Shown here piece by piece: positions 11,485-22,533 of a stretch of 64,000 nucleotides of DNA. A model generated the notes under the pieces. It did no database searches, had not been told where the DNA came from, and saw nothing but the letters and a program-made list of their open reading frames with translations. The DNA comes from Thinopyrum elongatum (taxonomy: Eukaryota; Streptophyta; Magnoliopsida; Poales; Poaceae). The translations under genes were made by a program, and so were the position numbers. The stretch covers positions 57,625,015-57,689,014 of the forward strand of contig CM022298.1 of the NCBI GenBank assembly GCA_011799875.1. Reading direction: 5' to 3'. The stretch's first letter is position 1, and each line of letters opens with the position of its first letter.

Positions 11485-12868
11485 CCGGAAACTTGACTCC
11501 ATGGATTGAGATTTCCAGATCCTTGTATACTATATTTGTTCTGAGCATTGAGCCAGGGGATTGTACCGCCATGATTTTGTTCAAAAGTGAAGGAGAAAAT
11601 TTATGCAAGGTGGCAAAACTCCGCGAAATAAACGAGTGAGAAGCCCCAGAATCAAATAAAATTACTGTAGGTATGTTATGGACGGAAAACATACCAAGGA
11701 CAACATCTGGAGCTTCGCAAACTTCTTCGGCAGAGATGTGATGGACGCATCCGTGGTTGAAGTTACGGTTGGGGCGGCGTCCAAGGTGATTGACTTGTGG
11801 CTTGTGGTCAGCTGATTGCTTTCTGTTATTAGTAGGACACTGTTTAGCGTAGTGTCCACTCTGGCCACAGTTGAAACAAGTGTTGTTGCGCCGGCAGTCT
11901 TCTATGACTGGTTGCTTGCCGAAGGTCTTGTTCTGATTACCTGGCTTGTTATTGTAGTTGCCACCATTGTTCCACACCGGTTTGTTCTCAGATGACCCTG
12001 GCTGCCAACTGCACAGCTTTTGTGCATATGGTTCCTTGTTGTCTTTCTTGGGCTCGAACTTCCTCTTACGATCATCATTTCCAGACTTGTACTCTCGTTC
12101 GTCGATGAAGGCCTTATCCACCAATGTCTGGAAATCGGGGAAGTCCAGCATGCATAGCTGGCATCGGAGGGCGTGATTAAGTCCTCCGAGGAACCTGTCT
12201 ATTTTCCTCTCTTCGGTGGCCACATCATAAGGAGAGTATCGGGCCAAGTTGTTGAATTTATTTAAGTATTCTCCCACAGTCATGTTACCTTGTGTGAGAT
12301 CCAGGAATTCTCACTGCTTTACTTTCATGATGCCCGTGGGAATATGATACTTGCGGAATAGCTCTTTGAATTTCTCCCAGGAAATTTCTTCAGCAGGCCA
12401 TATTATCTTGGTGTTATCCCACCATATGGCTGCTGGGCCTTCAAGATAATGAGTGGCAAATGGAACTTTATCTGCTTCTTCACAACGGGCTATGTCCAAT
12501 TTCTTTTCCATGGTTCTTAACCGGTCATTAGCCTCAATAGGATCCACAGCCTAACCAAAGCTGGGTGGTTTGGTGCGCTGGAAGTCAGTCAGTTTAGAAC
12601 GTACCCCATTGCCATTATTCCGACCTGCTATTGTCTGCATACTCTTGAGAATTTCCATGAGGTCTTGGTTTCTCTTTTCCTCAAACATTCTCATTATCTG
12701 ATCTGTGGTTGGTGCTTGAGGTGGTGGTGGTGGTGGTAAGTCTTCGGGCGGTTGCCCTGCCTGCCTGGCGGATCGACGGACGGGGTTTCCATCGCCGCCT
12801 TGACTGCTACTTCCTCTCTTCATCCTAATTTTTGTTCCCATGGCAAAGACCGAATCGATGAGCAACAT
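11485..12868 (-). pseudogene. Gypsy gag and protease N-terminus
   Basis: One continuous frame with two nonsense codons (TAG at about 12551, TGA at about 12311). The start is the ATG at 12868 or, more likely, the one at 12841 (MGTKIRMKRG). Seen in order: a basic and proline-rich N-terminus, the retrotrans_gag capsid region (AIWWDNTK, ISWEKFKELFRKYH, LNKFNNLARYSPY), a CCHC knuckle CFNCGQSGHYAKQC (11837-11878), and the aspartic protease motif FDSGASHSFIS with DSG at 11645-11653. The frame is cut at 11484 by the solo LTR and resumes at 9303. Confidence 0.92.
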
Positions 12869-13057
12869 CCCTAAGGAGAAATACAGTAATATGACACCGA
12901 AGAAGATTTATGAAGAAGGCAAATAAAGAGAACAACATAATTATACAATATAACCCAACATCATACATGGCAAGCTAGTAGGGGAAAGTCATGGCTAAAC
13001 TGCTCATACAGCAGTTGACATATGCAAAGATGCATGCGTCACTACTCAAGCTCCAGT

Positions 13058-13879
13058 CTAGTGGCGTCGGTGACACGAACACTGCCCATCTGAAGAGCCC
13101 TCGTCCTCAGATCCTGAGTCGGAATCAGAACTGATGTTATGAGTCACTGGGTTAAAGGAGACACGGCGTCGCTGCTGGGACGGCTCTCCTTTCGCAGGAG
13201 AAAGAGCATGTCGCCTCAGCATCGGTGGAGCAGGAGTAGTTAGAAGTGAGGCCCACTCAGCTGGGGTGTCAAATCGACTACCAGACGATAAGCCTGATGG
13301 TCCAGAAGAACCAGAAGGGATATCCAGCACACGCGGAGGTGGAACTGGTGGTGGATAATTAGGTGGAACTACAGGAGGAGGTGATGGAGTCACTGCTGCA
13401 AGTGCCCCCTGGATGCGGCACAACTCCTCAGCCAAGGAGATGATCATACAGTAACTGGCGTTCAGGTAGCGGGACAAAACACCAGCCGCATGATCACACG
13501 CCGGGTCTAGAGGTGAGAAAAGGACTCGCCCTGTCGTAGGTGACAGAGTGGGATAGTGGAGGAAACCTGGATGGGTCTGCATCTCAGACTCGTGGAAGCG
13601 CAAGTCAGTAATAGCCTCCATGGCAGCAAACTGGATCGCCAACTCCGGAGTAGAAGCCACTCCGCCCTTGGAAGAGCGAGAAGAACTTCCTATATCCGAA
13701 GTCGCGGTCAGGTAAGCCACTGCATGGTACTCATATACCGACTCGCCCAACTGCTCCCGAAACATCTGATACACCGGGTCATCACCGTAGGGATATAGTC
13801 GAAGCCAGACGCTACGAAGGAAGACTGGAAAGGTGTGGGCTTCTGGCTCATGATGGTAATGATATGCAACTGGTGCCAT
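13058..13879 (-). CDS. Extra leader ORF of the Gypsy element, function unknown
   Basis: An intact 273-codon ORF between the PBS and gag, on the sense strand, ending about 190-220 nt before gag. I do not recognise a domain. The N-terminal half is mixed alpha/beta-like and contains PYGDDPVYQMFREQLGESVY. A proline-rich stretch follows (residues about 165-185, PPPVVPPNYPPPVPPP), then a Ser/Gly linker, a basic patch near QQRRRVSF and an acidic serine-rich tail (SSDSDSGSEDE) ending in CSCHRRH. It is open throughout, whereas the neighbouring gag-pol has at least seven stops. It could be an accessory ORF of this Gypsy family or a captured host fragment. Confidence 0.6.
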   Translation of the reverse strand: MAPVAYHYHHEPEAHTFPVFLRSVWLRLYPYGDDPVYQMFREQLGESVYEYHAVAYLTATSDIGSSSRSSKGGVASTPELAIQFAAMEAITDLRFHESEMQTHPGFLHYPTLSPTTGRVLFSPLDPACDHAAGVLSRYLNASYCMIISLAEELCRIQGALAAVTPSPPPVVPPNYPPPVPPPRVLDIPSGSSGPSGLSSGSRFDTPAEWASLLTTPAPPMLRRHALSPAKGEPSQQRRRVSFNPVTHNISSDSDSGSEDEGSSDGQCSCHRRH

Positions 13880-14029
13880 CTACACTCACAATGCCAAAGG
13901 TTAACATAATGAATTATGATGCACGATGCATGGCATGCAACCATCAAATGCAAAAGCAAGATGCACACTCAAGGTCCTATGCTAGTCGCAGTCCTAACGT
14001 GGTTACCTAGGGTGTCCTACAGTCAGCAC

Positions 14030-14042
14030 GGCTCTGATACCA
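14030..14042 (-). other. Gypsy primer binding site
   Basis: Plus strand ggctctgatacca, the exact complement of TGGTATCAGAGCC (initiator tRNA-Met type). It lies five bases from the LTR end at 14048. Confidence 0.93.
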
Positions 14043-14047
14043 AGCGT

Positions 14048-17000
14048 TGTGGCACCCTGGCTCAGAGAACCGGTTTACCCATGTTTCCAACCCAGAGATC
14101 ATGTCTTCTGGAAACACACAACAACTTGGAACAGAACATAGCTGAACTTTTATTGATAATAGTTGGTACAAGCTCACATATATTACATGATCATCGAGGC
14201 CAAAAGCACATCTAGTGCTACGACAGTATCTACATTATTTATCCAACACATCAGGGCCTCGGCATTACTACGGAAAACTACAGCGGAAGACTACAGTGTA
14301 GCGAAACATGATAGAGACTCCATCCACAGGGACACTGCTGTGGACACATCCTAGGCATCGCAACATGGACCTTGTGACCTCCGTCTTAGTCTTCTCCTGC
14401 ATCTGGCATGATACGCCAGGTGAGTACTTTGAATGTACTCGCAAGCACATGACAACCAAATATGTAGCAAGTAATAGCATGGCAATAAACAGGTTAAACT
14501 TCAAGTGATTCACTTACTGTTACCAACTTACTCATCTCCGGGTTGCCTCACAACCCTCGGAATACTCGATACCGACGAGTACTTCCGCTCGAAAGACATG
14601 TTTTTCCATCATTACTACAGTTATTACGGTTGATCACCTAGAGAGGTCTGGTCGGGCTGTCCAATACCGTGGGCACGGCTATTCGAATAGCTAGATTTTA
14701 CACTCTGCAGAGGTTGCGCACTTTACCCACACAATGGAGCACTGACCTCGTGATCCCATTCGGGTGGACCAGCGTTGCTCCAACGAAACCTGTCTGACCC
14801 ATGACTCTTTCATCGTACCACCGGCAATCGTACTCCCCTGGAGTCAAGCCTTGGGTGGCCCCGTGTCACCCCGTGACACCTGCCACCGTCGTGGCCTAAC
14901 TAAACTGTCCCAAACGGGGACGCCGGCAAACAACTCAACTGGGCTCACAGGGTTATCGCCGTCTACCTGATCAGGACAGCACGCACGCATAACCCTCCCT
15001 CTTTGGAGGTACCGGTGAAAGAGCACCGAGCCAGACCAAGTCAAGGCCGTCCCATACCGGCAAATGTGGCTGCACGGGTAAGCCCGGACAGGTGACTGTT
15101 GATCAACCAACTACGTTTCACTTAGCAAGCATAGTTATTGATCATATCAATCTGAGTTATCGACTTAAAGCATTTAAGTAATTTACTATGAATTATCTAT
15201 ATTAAACATATGCAAGAGATGAATATGAATTATGCAATGCTATGAAACGCTTCATAATATGGATGTCCTGGCTTGCCTTGATCAGTTGGGTTGTTCAGAA
15301 ACTCCTGGTCTTCAAATCCACAAGAATCCCCTTCTAAAAATATTTTCAAATAGCAAAAGAAAATGTCACATAAAGCCTTTTTATTCACCAACAATTCTGT
15401 GAGTATTGGAAAAATACCAAACTTGGTGGAAAAATAGAGGGGTTTAATACAAACACAATGCAAAAAGAATTAGGTCAAATGGACCTTCCTGTAAAAAGTT
15501 ATTAATAGTCAAAGTTCCAGGTCAATTCTGTTAAATAAACAAAAATCAGAGAAAAATCAGAAAACAGACAAATGGCCACGTCGAAGGCGTAAACGGAGAA
15601 TACACCTCCACTTACCCCTTCGCGCGCGCGCCCGCAGTTGCTGACGGGTGGGGCCGTGCCCGTTTAAACCAGAGAGAGAAGAGAGAGCAGAGGGAGGGGT
15701 GGCTCACCGGCGACGATTGCCGGAGTTAGCGACGGCGGTTGGGCTCGAGGAGGGTGGGGATGGATCGGGTGTTCAACGGAGATTCTCCCTATACCCGTGG
15801 CTCCTCCGGGAAGGGCCAGACGATGTCGCGCCCTTCTTCTCCGGTGGGTGGTGGCTGCGGTGGTTGACGGAGATGATGATTCCGGCGATGATTCGGTCGG
15901 GTCGGAAGTCGGGGAGCTCTAGTGGAGTGAGCTGAGCACTATGGTGGTCTCAGGTGGGGCTAAGGTGGAGTGGAGAGAGCTGGGGGTGGAGCTCAACTCG
16001 CGGCGGAGCTCCGACGAAGCTCGAGGCCAGAGGGCCTCTCGGCCTTGGCTCTTGCTTGGGGGAGGCGATTGAGGATGGAGGGAGAGAGGTGAGGAGCTAA
16101 ACGAAGTCGAGCGGGGCTATTTATAGCCAGAAGGATGGGGGCGGCGATCTCTCTGGATCGGCGGCGACGTGGCTCCGCCACTGGCGCAAGGACGGCGAGC
16201 TGGCTGTCGTGGCGTGGGGCGAAGCGACGGGAGCGAGCAGAAGCACTTAATGCGACGAGATAGCTCAGGGGGGGGGGAAGACGACGAGCGGCGCCGCACT
16301 GTGACCGCACGGGCAAAACAGTGCACGCGGGCGTGGCGGCCGCCGAGGGCTTCTCCGGCGAGGGCGAGGATTCTGGAGGAGCTAGGTGTCGACCAGGGGC
16401 GATGTCGGCATGCCCGGACAAGCTGCTGTGGCGCAGGCGTCTCGCCTCGACGAGACCCGAGCCTGGCGCGAGGCAGAGCGCGGCGACAGGCATGCCAGCG
16501 CCGTGCTCACCACGGCAGCTCATGTCCAAGGGCCACGTTAGTCTGGCAAACTTTGTCCAGCTCGTCGACCGTCGAACCCTCACTTCACCTGCAGCGTTGG
16601 TTTGGCTAGATTGAAGTAGAGATGAGAGGTAGAATCAACAACAGCTCCTGACAGAGAACTTGGGAGGGATCTGGAGGGTTGGAGAGATGGAGGTAGGGTC
16701 AATGGAGATGTCCAGACTGATTTAGGTTGGAAGGACTAGGAGCTGACAAAATTTGAGGTGATTTGGTTTAAGTTTGAGGGTAGTTCATGTACAAACCACA
16801 TTTCTGGACCAGAATCAAAATGTTGAAGTGCTGCTCACTAGAATGATCTCCTGGGGTTGAAACTTGGTGGAGGAAAGTTGTTTGGGGGTGTCCTCATGCT
16901 ATAAAAATTTGAAGGCAATTGGACACTCCTAGCATACACTTCCTTCACAAAGGTCCAGACTGACCAGGAGCTAAAAGGAATTATTTTGCAAAGTATATGA

Positions 17001-17344
17001 AATATTTTATGGAATATTTTTGGATATTGGAGCAAGATATAGTCCAAAGGATTTTTAGGAATTGTTTGAGAATTTTCTGAGCACTATAGCTATAGGTTGC
17101 TTCACAACCCATAGTAGTGCCCTAAATTCCCAAATAAAAGAAAAGAGTTATTGAAAATGATTTAAATTGGGATTTGGGTTCTTGAGGTAATTGGCAGAGT
17201 TTTGGCAAGGTGATGAGACTTTGGATCACTTGGGAAGAATTCAAAAATGTCCAAGTCCAAAAAAAAAGGTTCAAAACCATTCAAATTCAAATAAAACCAA
17301 GAAAAGTTTGAAAAGAAAAGGTTGCCAAAAATCAGGGTGTCACA
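14048..17344 (-). repeat. Gypsy 5' LTR, complete
   Basis: 3297 bp, sense TGTGACACCCTGATTTTTGG at 17344 to GGGTGCCACA at 14048. The TATA box (sense TATAAATA) is at 16118-16125. About 15600-16600 is strongly GC-rich and gives long chance ORFs on both strands that I do not accept as genes. The flank at 17345 begins gtggg; the matching duplication would be outside the window. Confidence 0.9.
16118..16125 (-). promoter_or_regulatory. TATA box of the Gypsy LTR
   Basis: Sense TATAAATA inside GGCTATAAATAGCCCC, a typical plant LTR core promoter context, with about 2 kb of transcribed leader to the LTR end. Confidence 0.7.
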
Positions 17345-17628
17345 GTGGGCCCCATGGGCCACCCCTCTGATGCTTCCTTGGCTCCCAAGTTGTCTTCTGG
17401 TCTAAAAAAAATCTCCAAAAAGTTCCATGGCATTTGGACTTCATTTGGTACTGATATTCTACGAAGTAAAAAACAAGCAAAAAATAGCAACTGGCACTTG
17501 GTACTATGTCAATAGGTTAGTCCCAAAAAATGATATAAAGTTGCTATAAAATGAATGTAAAACATCCAAGAATGATAATATAACAGCATGGAACAATAAA
17601 AAATTATAGATACGTTGGAGACGTATCA
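17345..17628 (-). mobile_element. Tip of an older Gypsy-type LTR, split by the Gypsy element
   Basis: Read on the minus strand it starts TGATACGTCTCCAACGTATC, a start common in Triticeae Gypsy LTRs, and runs about 284 bp to the point where the younger Gypsy LTR begins. The rest would lie left of the window. This marks the outer border of the left nest. Confidence 0.75.
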
Positions 17629-18691
17629 ATCTCCTAAAATGGTTGTGGATAACCCTTAACCTTTTATTGTGACATATGATAGTAAGAAACATGGCAACTT
17701 GCTCTTCCATAGAGGTGTGGATGTTATCTTATAGTAGCCCCCTTGTTCCTAAACGTCTCGACAAGCTTGGTGAAAGGTGCTGTTTTTCATTAGAAGCATC
17801 TACAAAGCCTCTAGATCGTTGCAGGTGTAGATGTAGTTGAGATTCGTCATCCTCTCTTTATCACCGCTTAACATTGGACAATAACTTAGGACAATCGTAT
17901 CACTTTGATGAACAACCCTCTGGTGGACCAATGACCCAGGCCTGAATCATAGGTATGCGTGTCATTGCCTGAACAACTAGCTTCATCCATTTGTCCTTAA
18001 CCTAAGTGACATCGATGGTGCGGTGAGCAATGTCCAAATCGATCCTACATGGTACCTAAGGTCGTAACAGAAGACCTAACAAAGGAGGGGGTTGTATGTT
18101 ATTTACCCCTTTGGAGCCGATGAACCTCCCAAGGTGCAGACAAGGAGGACGAGACAGAGTCGAAAACAAAGGGGAGAAGCAGGTCCAACTGCCGGAGATT
18201 GAAGTTTCCTCCACCACTGTCGCCGCTTCAACGGATCTGAGTCTCCTCCGCAGACAAGGGAAAGAACTGAGGTTGGGTTTGTCTTCGTGCTATAGGTGAG
18301 CTAGTAAAAGGGGGGCCAGGGGAAGATGCTACATTTCGCGCCATCCCACGCCGACCAATTTCCTTCTCGCGCAATCTCCTTCTAGATTTCCCATGCACCG
18401 CAACGTACACCGTGCCCCAATTTTCTACCAGACCCATCCTGGCTCGTTCGAAACAGCCGATTCGAGAAGTCTATGACTTTTTCCTATGGAGAAGTCTATG
18501 TTGTGTGTGTGGCAAACCAATGCCTGGATTTTTCACTATCTTGTAAAGCTATAATGTCTCGAGCAGAATTAGCTCTTCATGTTTCCATGTGAAGAATGCC
18601 AATCATAGTCTTGAGCAAACTTCCCATTGCTCACACAACATCCTGGTTTGCTAGAAGGACCCACTTATGTTCATAGCGAAAATTGGAAGTA

Positions 18692-18735
18692 CACCCTCTA
18701 TTCCACAATATAAGATGTTTTTCCCATCCATACTT
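18692..18735. mobile_element. Possible Stowaway MITE end fragment
   Basis: ccctctattccacaatataa resembles the Stowaway terminus (ctccctctgttccaaaatat type). No matching right terminus was found. Confidence 0.35.
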
Positions 18736-18872
18736 ATGGTAGATGTAAATACTACAAGTCCTATATACAAATGGTATATTGACCGCATTGAATCGTCACA
18801 TTTCCGTAGAGCATATTAGAATTGTACTAAGATTAAATTGAAAGATCATATCAATCACATCGGACCCCCTCT

Positions 18873-18960
18873 CCCCCCCCCCCCCCCCCCCCCCCACGAA
18901 GTATGCATATCATCTAGTTCTATAGCAGCTCTGATGAAAAGGGGGCGGTGGGGGGGGGGG
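18873..18960. repeat. Poly-C run followed by a G-rich run
   Basis: Twenty-three C in a row (18873-18895), then 45 bp later gggggcggtgggggggggg (18941-18960). It could fold into a hairpin or G-quadruplex/i-motif; assembly error in homopolymers is also possible. Confidence 0.8.
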
Positions 18961-19805
18961 CACTTCTGTCAATTCGAACTTCCACTATCAACTTCCTATA
19001 GGTTAATGAAAATAAAAGGATGCATGCCAACCTCAACTGCCAAATAATCCGTCTATACATTCTTTGCCCAAACACATATTAGTATATCTGAACAAACAGT
19101 TCTTTTTTGAATCGTTCGCTATCCTCGCTTATCTCATCACAACTAGATTAAACCATGGAGAGCCTTCTATATGTTAACATTTACATTATCTTGTACACAC
19201 CTATATAGCTAAGAGATTCATCCCGACTATATGATTTATCTTCACATGCAACTTATCCACATCATCAAGTAGGTCCACCAAATACGTGATCCCCACTAAT
19301 TCCATTATCTTAACATGTAACTATGCCAACCCCGCACCATGCCACCATGCATGCCCCACTATAATTAATTATCTCGACATGCAACTATGTCAACTCACCA
19401 TGTCATTTTTATGCATGGAAAACTCACATTAAAAATCTACCACAACATCCAACCATGCATGGGAAAATATTCTCCATTCAAGTATTATAATTATATTCAA
19501 TAAATATTGTTACAACCATACAAGTCAAATATAATAAGTGCTATGTATTTTTAATTTTGGTTCTCATGTTATAAACATAAATTTTCATCAACCAATTCCT
19601 GCAGCAACGCCGGGTATCCTCTAGTTGTCACAACAAAGAAATCAGAAAGGAATGTGTTAGGAACATCATTATTTTCTGATATAGAAGCTATAATGAAAAA
19701 GGGCTTTGCTCGCAGCACATAATTTGTTGTTGGTGAAATTATATATACATGATATCCAAAAAGAATTGTAATTATATATCGCATATATGAGAAACCGGCA
19801 CAGCC

Positions 19806-19963
19806 AGTTCAATCAATTAAATTTGGGCACTAAGGTTAATTCTCTAGTCCTTGTGAAAAAACTAAAAACTAAAATACAATGAAGATTCTTCATGACATAA
19901 CTCATCGGGGATGCCCAAGTTAGTTGACATTTCTAACAGTTGACTTCACATCACTAACCTATA
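19806..19963 (+). repeat. Left arm of an inverted repeat around the dirigent gene
   Basis: Matches the reverse complement of 21783-21931 with a few gaps. Shared blocks include agttcaatcaattaaa, attcttcatga, taactcatc, gcccaagt and agttgacttcacat. Confidence 0.75.
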
Positions 19964-20974
19964 AATCTACATCAGCTGTCCTTTAGTTTGATAAATTAAC
20001 CTGACTAGCAAGCATCCGATGTGCAGAACAGAATTTCCCTCAACAGTGTAATTCGTTCTGACTTCTGAATCCTAATTCATGAACTACGGTATGACGAGGA
20101 TATAATGTGCAAAGTAGGCCTTAAGAAAGATGAGGTTGCCATAAATATGTGGAGAACTCCAGTTTATTGCCTGTTGGCACCATCAATGGAGAAGTTGTAG
20201 CTGAAGCTGGGTGCATTGCACCCATGTTGAACAGCAAAATCAAACAAAATGTACTTTTTATGAAACTTACTGGATTTGATGATGAACAAATGTTTTAGGT
20301 GCTTGCAAAATTTGAAGGCGAAATGAGATCTGAGGGCTCCTGACAAAAAGAAAACAAAATGTTTGAGAACTAATTTGATTTTTTGTCACAAGCTCCATAG
20401 ATGACGTTACGACATATAAAATTCAATCACCTAAATAGTTTTGTGCATCTTTGAAGGCACAAAGTGTCAGACTTTTTTGATTGTTTTGTTTTTAATTTTA
20501 CTGTTCAGCGATGTTGCAATGCATGCATGTTTACAAAAGCCCTTTAATTCCTTTTATCTCGCATAAATAGGGGTTTTTGTAAGCAAACCTCGAAATGCAC
20601 ATCCTATAAAAACCGATATTCTTGCATCGCCCCGTACCATAGACGCGATGTTCTGGCTGTGCCACATCCTCACAGGCACGCTGGTTCGAAGATCGGTCCT
20701 CTTGTGCCTCGCAAAGAGTGAAGGAAAATTTCTACGACAGTAAACATACGAGACTGTTGTACCTCATTTATTTTAATAAAAAGCTCCATCAATAATGAAC
20801 TCACATTAACACTTACACCTGGAAGCTACACAAATAAATCGGACGCACTGACCTGCTGAAGACATCCCGGACCATAACACACAACCACACACACACACAC
20901 ACAAATCGTGGATGCTTCTTTTATGCAAGCACCCACCAGATGCATGAAAGTAAGTTCAGACCTACGGTCTGCAC
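19964..20974. other. 3' flank of the dirigent gene
   Basis: No coding frame is supported. It contains an AC microsatellite (20881-20903) and TTTATTTT/TAATAAAA near 20766-20780, which could supply a polyadenylation signal for the minus-strand gene about 200 nt past its stop codon. Confidence 0.5.
20881..20903. repeat. (AC)n microsatellite
   Basis: Uninterrupted acacacacacacacac preceded by an imperfect unit, in the 3' flank of the dirigent gene. Confidence 0.9.
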
Positions 20975-21508
20975 CTACACGCGCAGGTACATATCAATCT
21001 TGAGCACCGCGTTCCTGGTGGTGGTGTTGGCCGAGTGTGTCCGGAGCAGGCCGTACCCAGTCACACCGCGGAGCCCGCCAGTGCCGCCCACGATCGGCAG
21101 CTCCCTGACGGTATCGAAGATGACGTCCCTTGAGAGCACGGCCACAGAGCTGCCATTATGGCTCCCCGCCGTGAACACGAAGTTGGCAGTGAGCAGCAGC
21201 GCGTAGTCCGTCATCGACGCGAACTGGAAGAAGCCCTGTGCCCTGCCGACGGCAGGGGACGCTGCGTCCGGCCTCTCCGTCAGCAGGTCGTCGATGACAT
21301 ACATATCGCCGAAGTGGGTGGTGGGGTCGTTTGCCAGCGGCACCACGCCTTTGATGACTTGCACTGCTGTTGCTGGGCTGCCAGTCACGATGTCATGCAT
21401 GTAGAACTTGAGGTGGATCGTCTCCGCTGCTGCTGCTGATGCCCTAAGGACAAGGGCTAGGGCGAAGACCAAGGCTGGTAGGACCTGCATGGTGTGCTTG
21501 ACGGCCAT
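20975..21508 (-). CDS. Dirigent-family protein
   Basis: Single-exon gene of 177 codons. I chose the ATG at 21508 over the upstream one at 21541 because it has a strong context (ACCATGG), follows a TATA box by about 70 nt, and opens a clean signal peptide: residues 1-28 have a basic start, then a Leu/Val/Ala core ending in ASAAAAET. The dirigent beta-barrel signatures follow in order: LKFYMHDIVTG (33-43), GDMYVIDDLLTE (67-78), VGRAQGFFQF (88-97), VLSRDV (124-129) and GGTGGLRGVTGYGLLRT (141-157). Two N-glycosylation sequons are seen, N118-G-S and N161-T-T. Dirigent proteins are secreted and steer stereoselective coupling of monolignol radicals in lignan and lignin formation and defence; the substrate here cannot be told. 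It looks intact and is the only host gene I support in the window. Confidence 0.93.
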   Translation of the reverse strand: MAVKHTMQVLPALVFALALVLRASAAAAETIHLKFYMHDIVTGSPATAVQVIKGVVPLANDPTTHFGDMYVIDDLLTERPDAASPAVGRAQGFFQFASMTDYALLLTANFVFTAGSHNGSSVAVLSRDVIFDTVRELPIVGGTGGLRGVTGYGLLRTHSANTTTRNAVLKIDMYLRV

Positions 21509-21578
21509 GGTTGTACTAGGATGTATAGGGCAGATGTGCATGAGTTGATTCTATGTTTACACGCTCTGGCTCGAATCC

Positions 21579-21586
21579 TTTATATA
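21579..21586 (-). promoter_or_regulatory. TATA box of the dirigent gene
   Basis: Sense TATATAAA, 71 nt upstream of the chosen ATG, predicting a start of transcription near 21550 and a 5' UTR of about 40 nt. Confidence 0.7.
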
Positions 21587-21782
21587 GGCAAACTGGAAAG
21601 GACCAGCGGCAAAGCAGCCGGGAACGTGCGCCCACGATAAGTGCATTCATTTTACACAAAGGTGTATTTGAGTCTCATCTTTCTAATATTAAAAAAAATG
21701 AAAAATAATTGAATAGTGCATCTACTTGGGCAGCCATGATGAGGTGGACGGTGAATTAGAGCGCAAATGATGAGGAGGCATC

Positions 21783-21931
21783 TATGTAAGTTATGTGAAG
21801 TCAACTGTTGGGCATGTCAACTACTTGGGCAGCGATGATTATTGATGAGTTACATCATGAAGAATGGGCCCTGTATTTTTCGTACAAGGAATAGGGAATA
21901 GCCCTAGTTCCTGAGTTTAATTGATTGAACT
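21783..21931 (-). repeat. Right arm of the inverted repeat around the dirigent gene
   Basis: Reverse complement resembles 19806-19963 at roughly 75-80% by eye. It begins about 200 bp upstream of the TATA box, so the two arms bracket the whole gene and promoter. Within it, ctacttgggcagc repeats a motif also present at 21722. Confidence 0.75.
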
Positions 21932-22322
21932 GGCCATGTCAACCTGAGATGCAATGAGATGGTGGATAGATGCAGATGAAACCACCATGCTCGAGCGAGG
22001 AGGACACATATGGTGAGCCGCTGAGAAGCCAAGGCCAACTTCAACTCAGATAAAATCCACGTCTGTTTGGGTTGCCACGTTGGAGTTGCCCTAAGGCACA
22101 AGGGCACATATAAGCCCACCGATGTCTCTCTGGCTTCCATCCCTGACTGGCAATGATGGAAGTGAAATTTGAGCAACCGTATTAGGAATAGCGACATTTA
22201 CACAACTTTTTAGGTGATGATCATTTCTTGGTACTTTTTGTAGTAGCTTTTATTTATTTATGCGCTGCAAATAATCTTACTGTATATATAATATGCAAAA
22301 TCTTCCCAATGAGATTGAAGTA
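21932..22322. other. Intergenic, nothing recognised
   Basis: Short chance frames only. The stretch ends at the TA that flanks the Stowaway MITE. Confidence 0.5.
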
Positions 22323-22533
22323 CTCCCTTTCCTCTGTTACATAATGCAGAGAAAACAATTTATATCTACAATACCAAATATATATATATAATATGAAATT
22401 AGATCTTATGATGAATCAATGATATATGTTTGGCATTCTAAATGTAAATATTTTTATCCACAAACTTGGCCAAAGTATGTGAGGTTTGACTTTTCAAAAA
22501 GTCTACATGGACAAAATTATGGGACGGTGTGAG
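22323..22533. mobile_element. Stowaway-type MITE
   Basis: Ends ctccctttcctctg and gggacggtgtgag are imperfect inverted Stowaway termini. It is flanked by TA at 22321-22322 and 22534-22535. At 211 bp, AT-rich and non-coding, it fits the class. Confidence 0.8.

Larger units (their letters stand above)
7599..17344 (-). mobile_element. Gypsy LTR retrotransposon (5' part), nested host of E0 and a solo LTR
   Basis: Minus-strand Ty3/Gypsy element. In sense order: LTR (17344 to 14048), PBS (14042-14030), a leader ORF, gag, protease, RT and RNase H, then interrupted by E0 at 7598. Integrase and the 3' LTR must lie left of the window. The protease is split by a solo LTR (9304-11479). Several in-frame stops disable gag-pol. 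Confidence 0.92.
17629..19805. other. Low-repeat intergenic DNA, left part of the gene island
   Basis: No convincing coding frame or complete element. It includes a possible Stowaway fragment (18692-18735), the C/G homopolymer pair (18873-18960), and three weak copies of a roughly 65-bp motif (attatct.acatg.aactat..caac) near 19235, 19305 and 19370. Otherwise it is AT-rich sequence I do not recognise. Confidence 0.5.

Noticed and set aside
15993..16609. Long overlapping frames on both strands in the Gypsy LTR
   Set aside because: Low-complexity, Arg/Ala/Pro-rich translations in GC-rich LTR sequence, open on both strands at once; expected by composition.
21509..21541. Upstream ATG of the dirigent frame (MHICPIHPSTT)
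   Set aside because: It would leave about 10 nt of 5' UTR after the predicted start site and put a non-signal-like peptide before the clear signal sequence; the ATG at 21508 has the better context.
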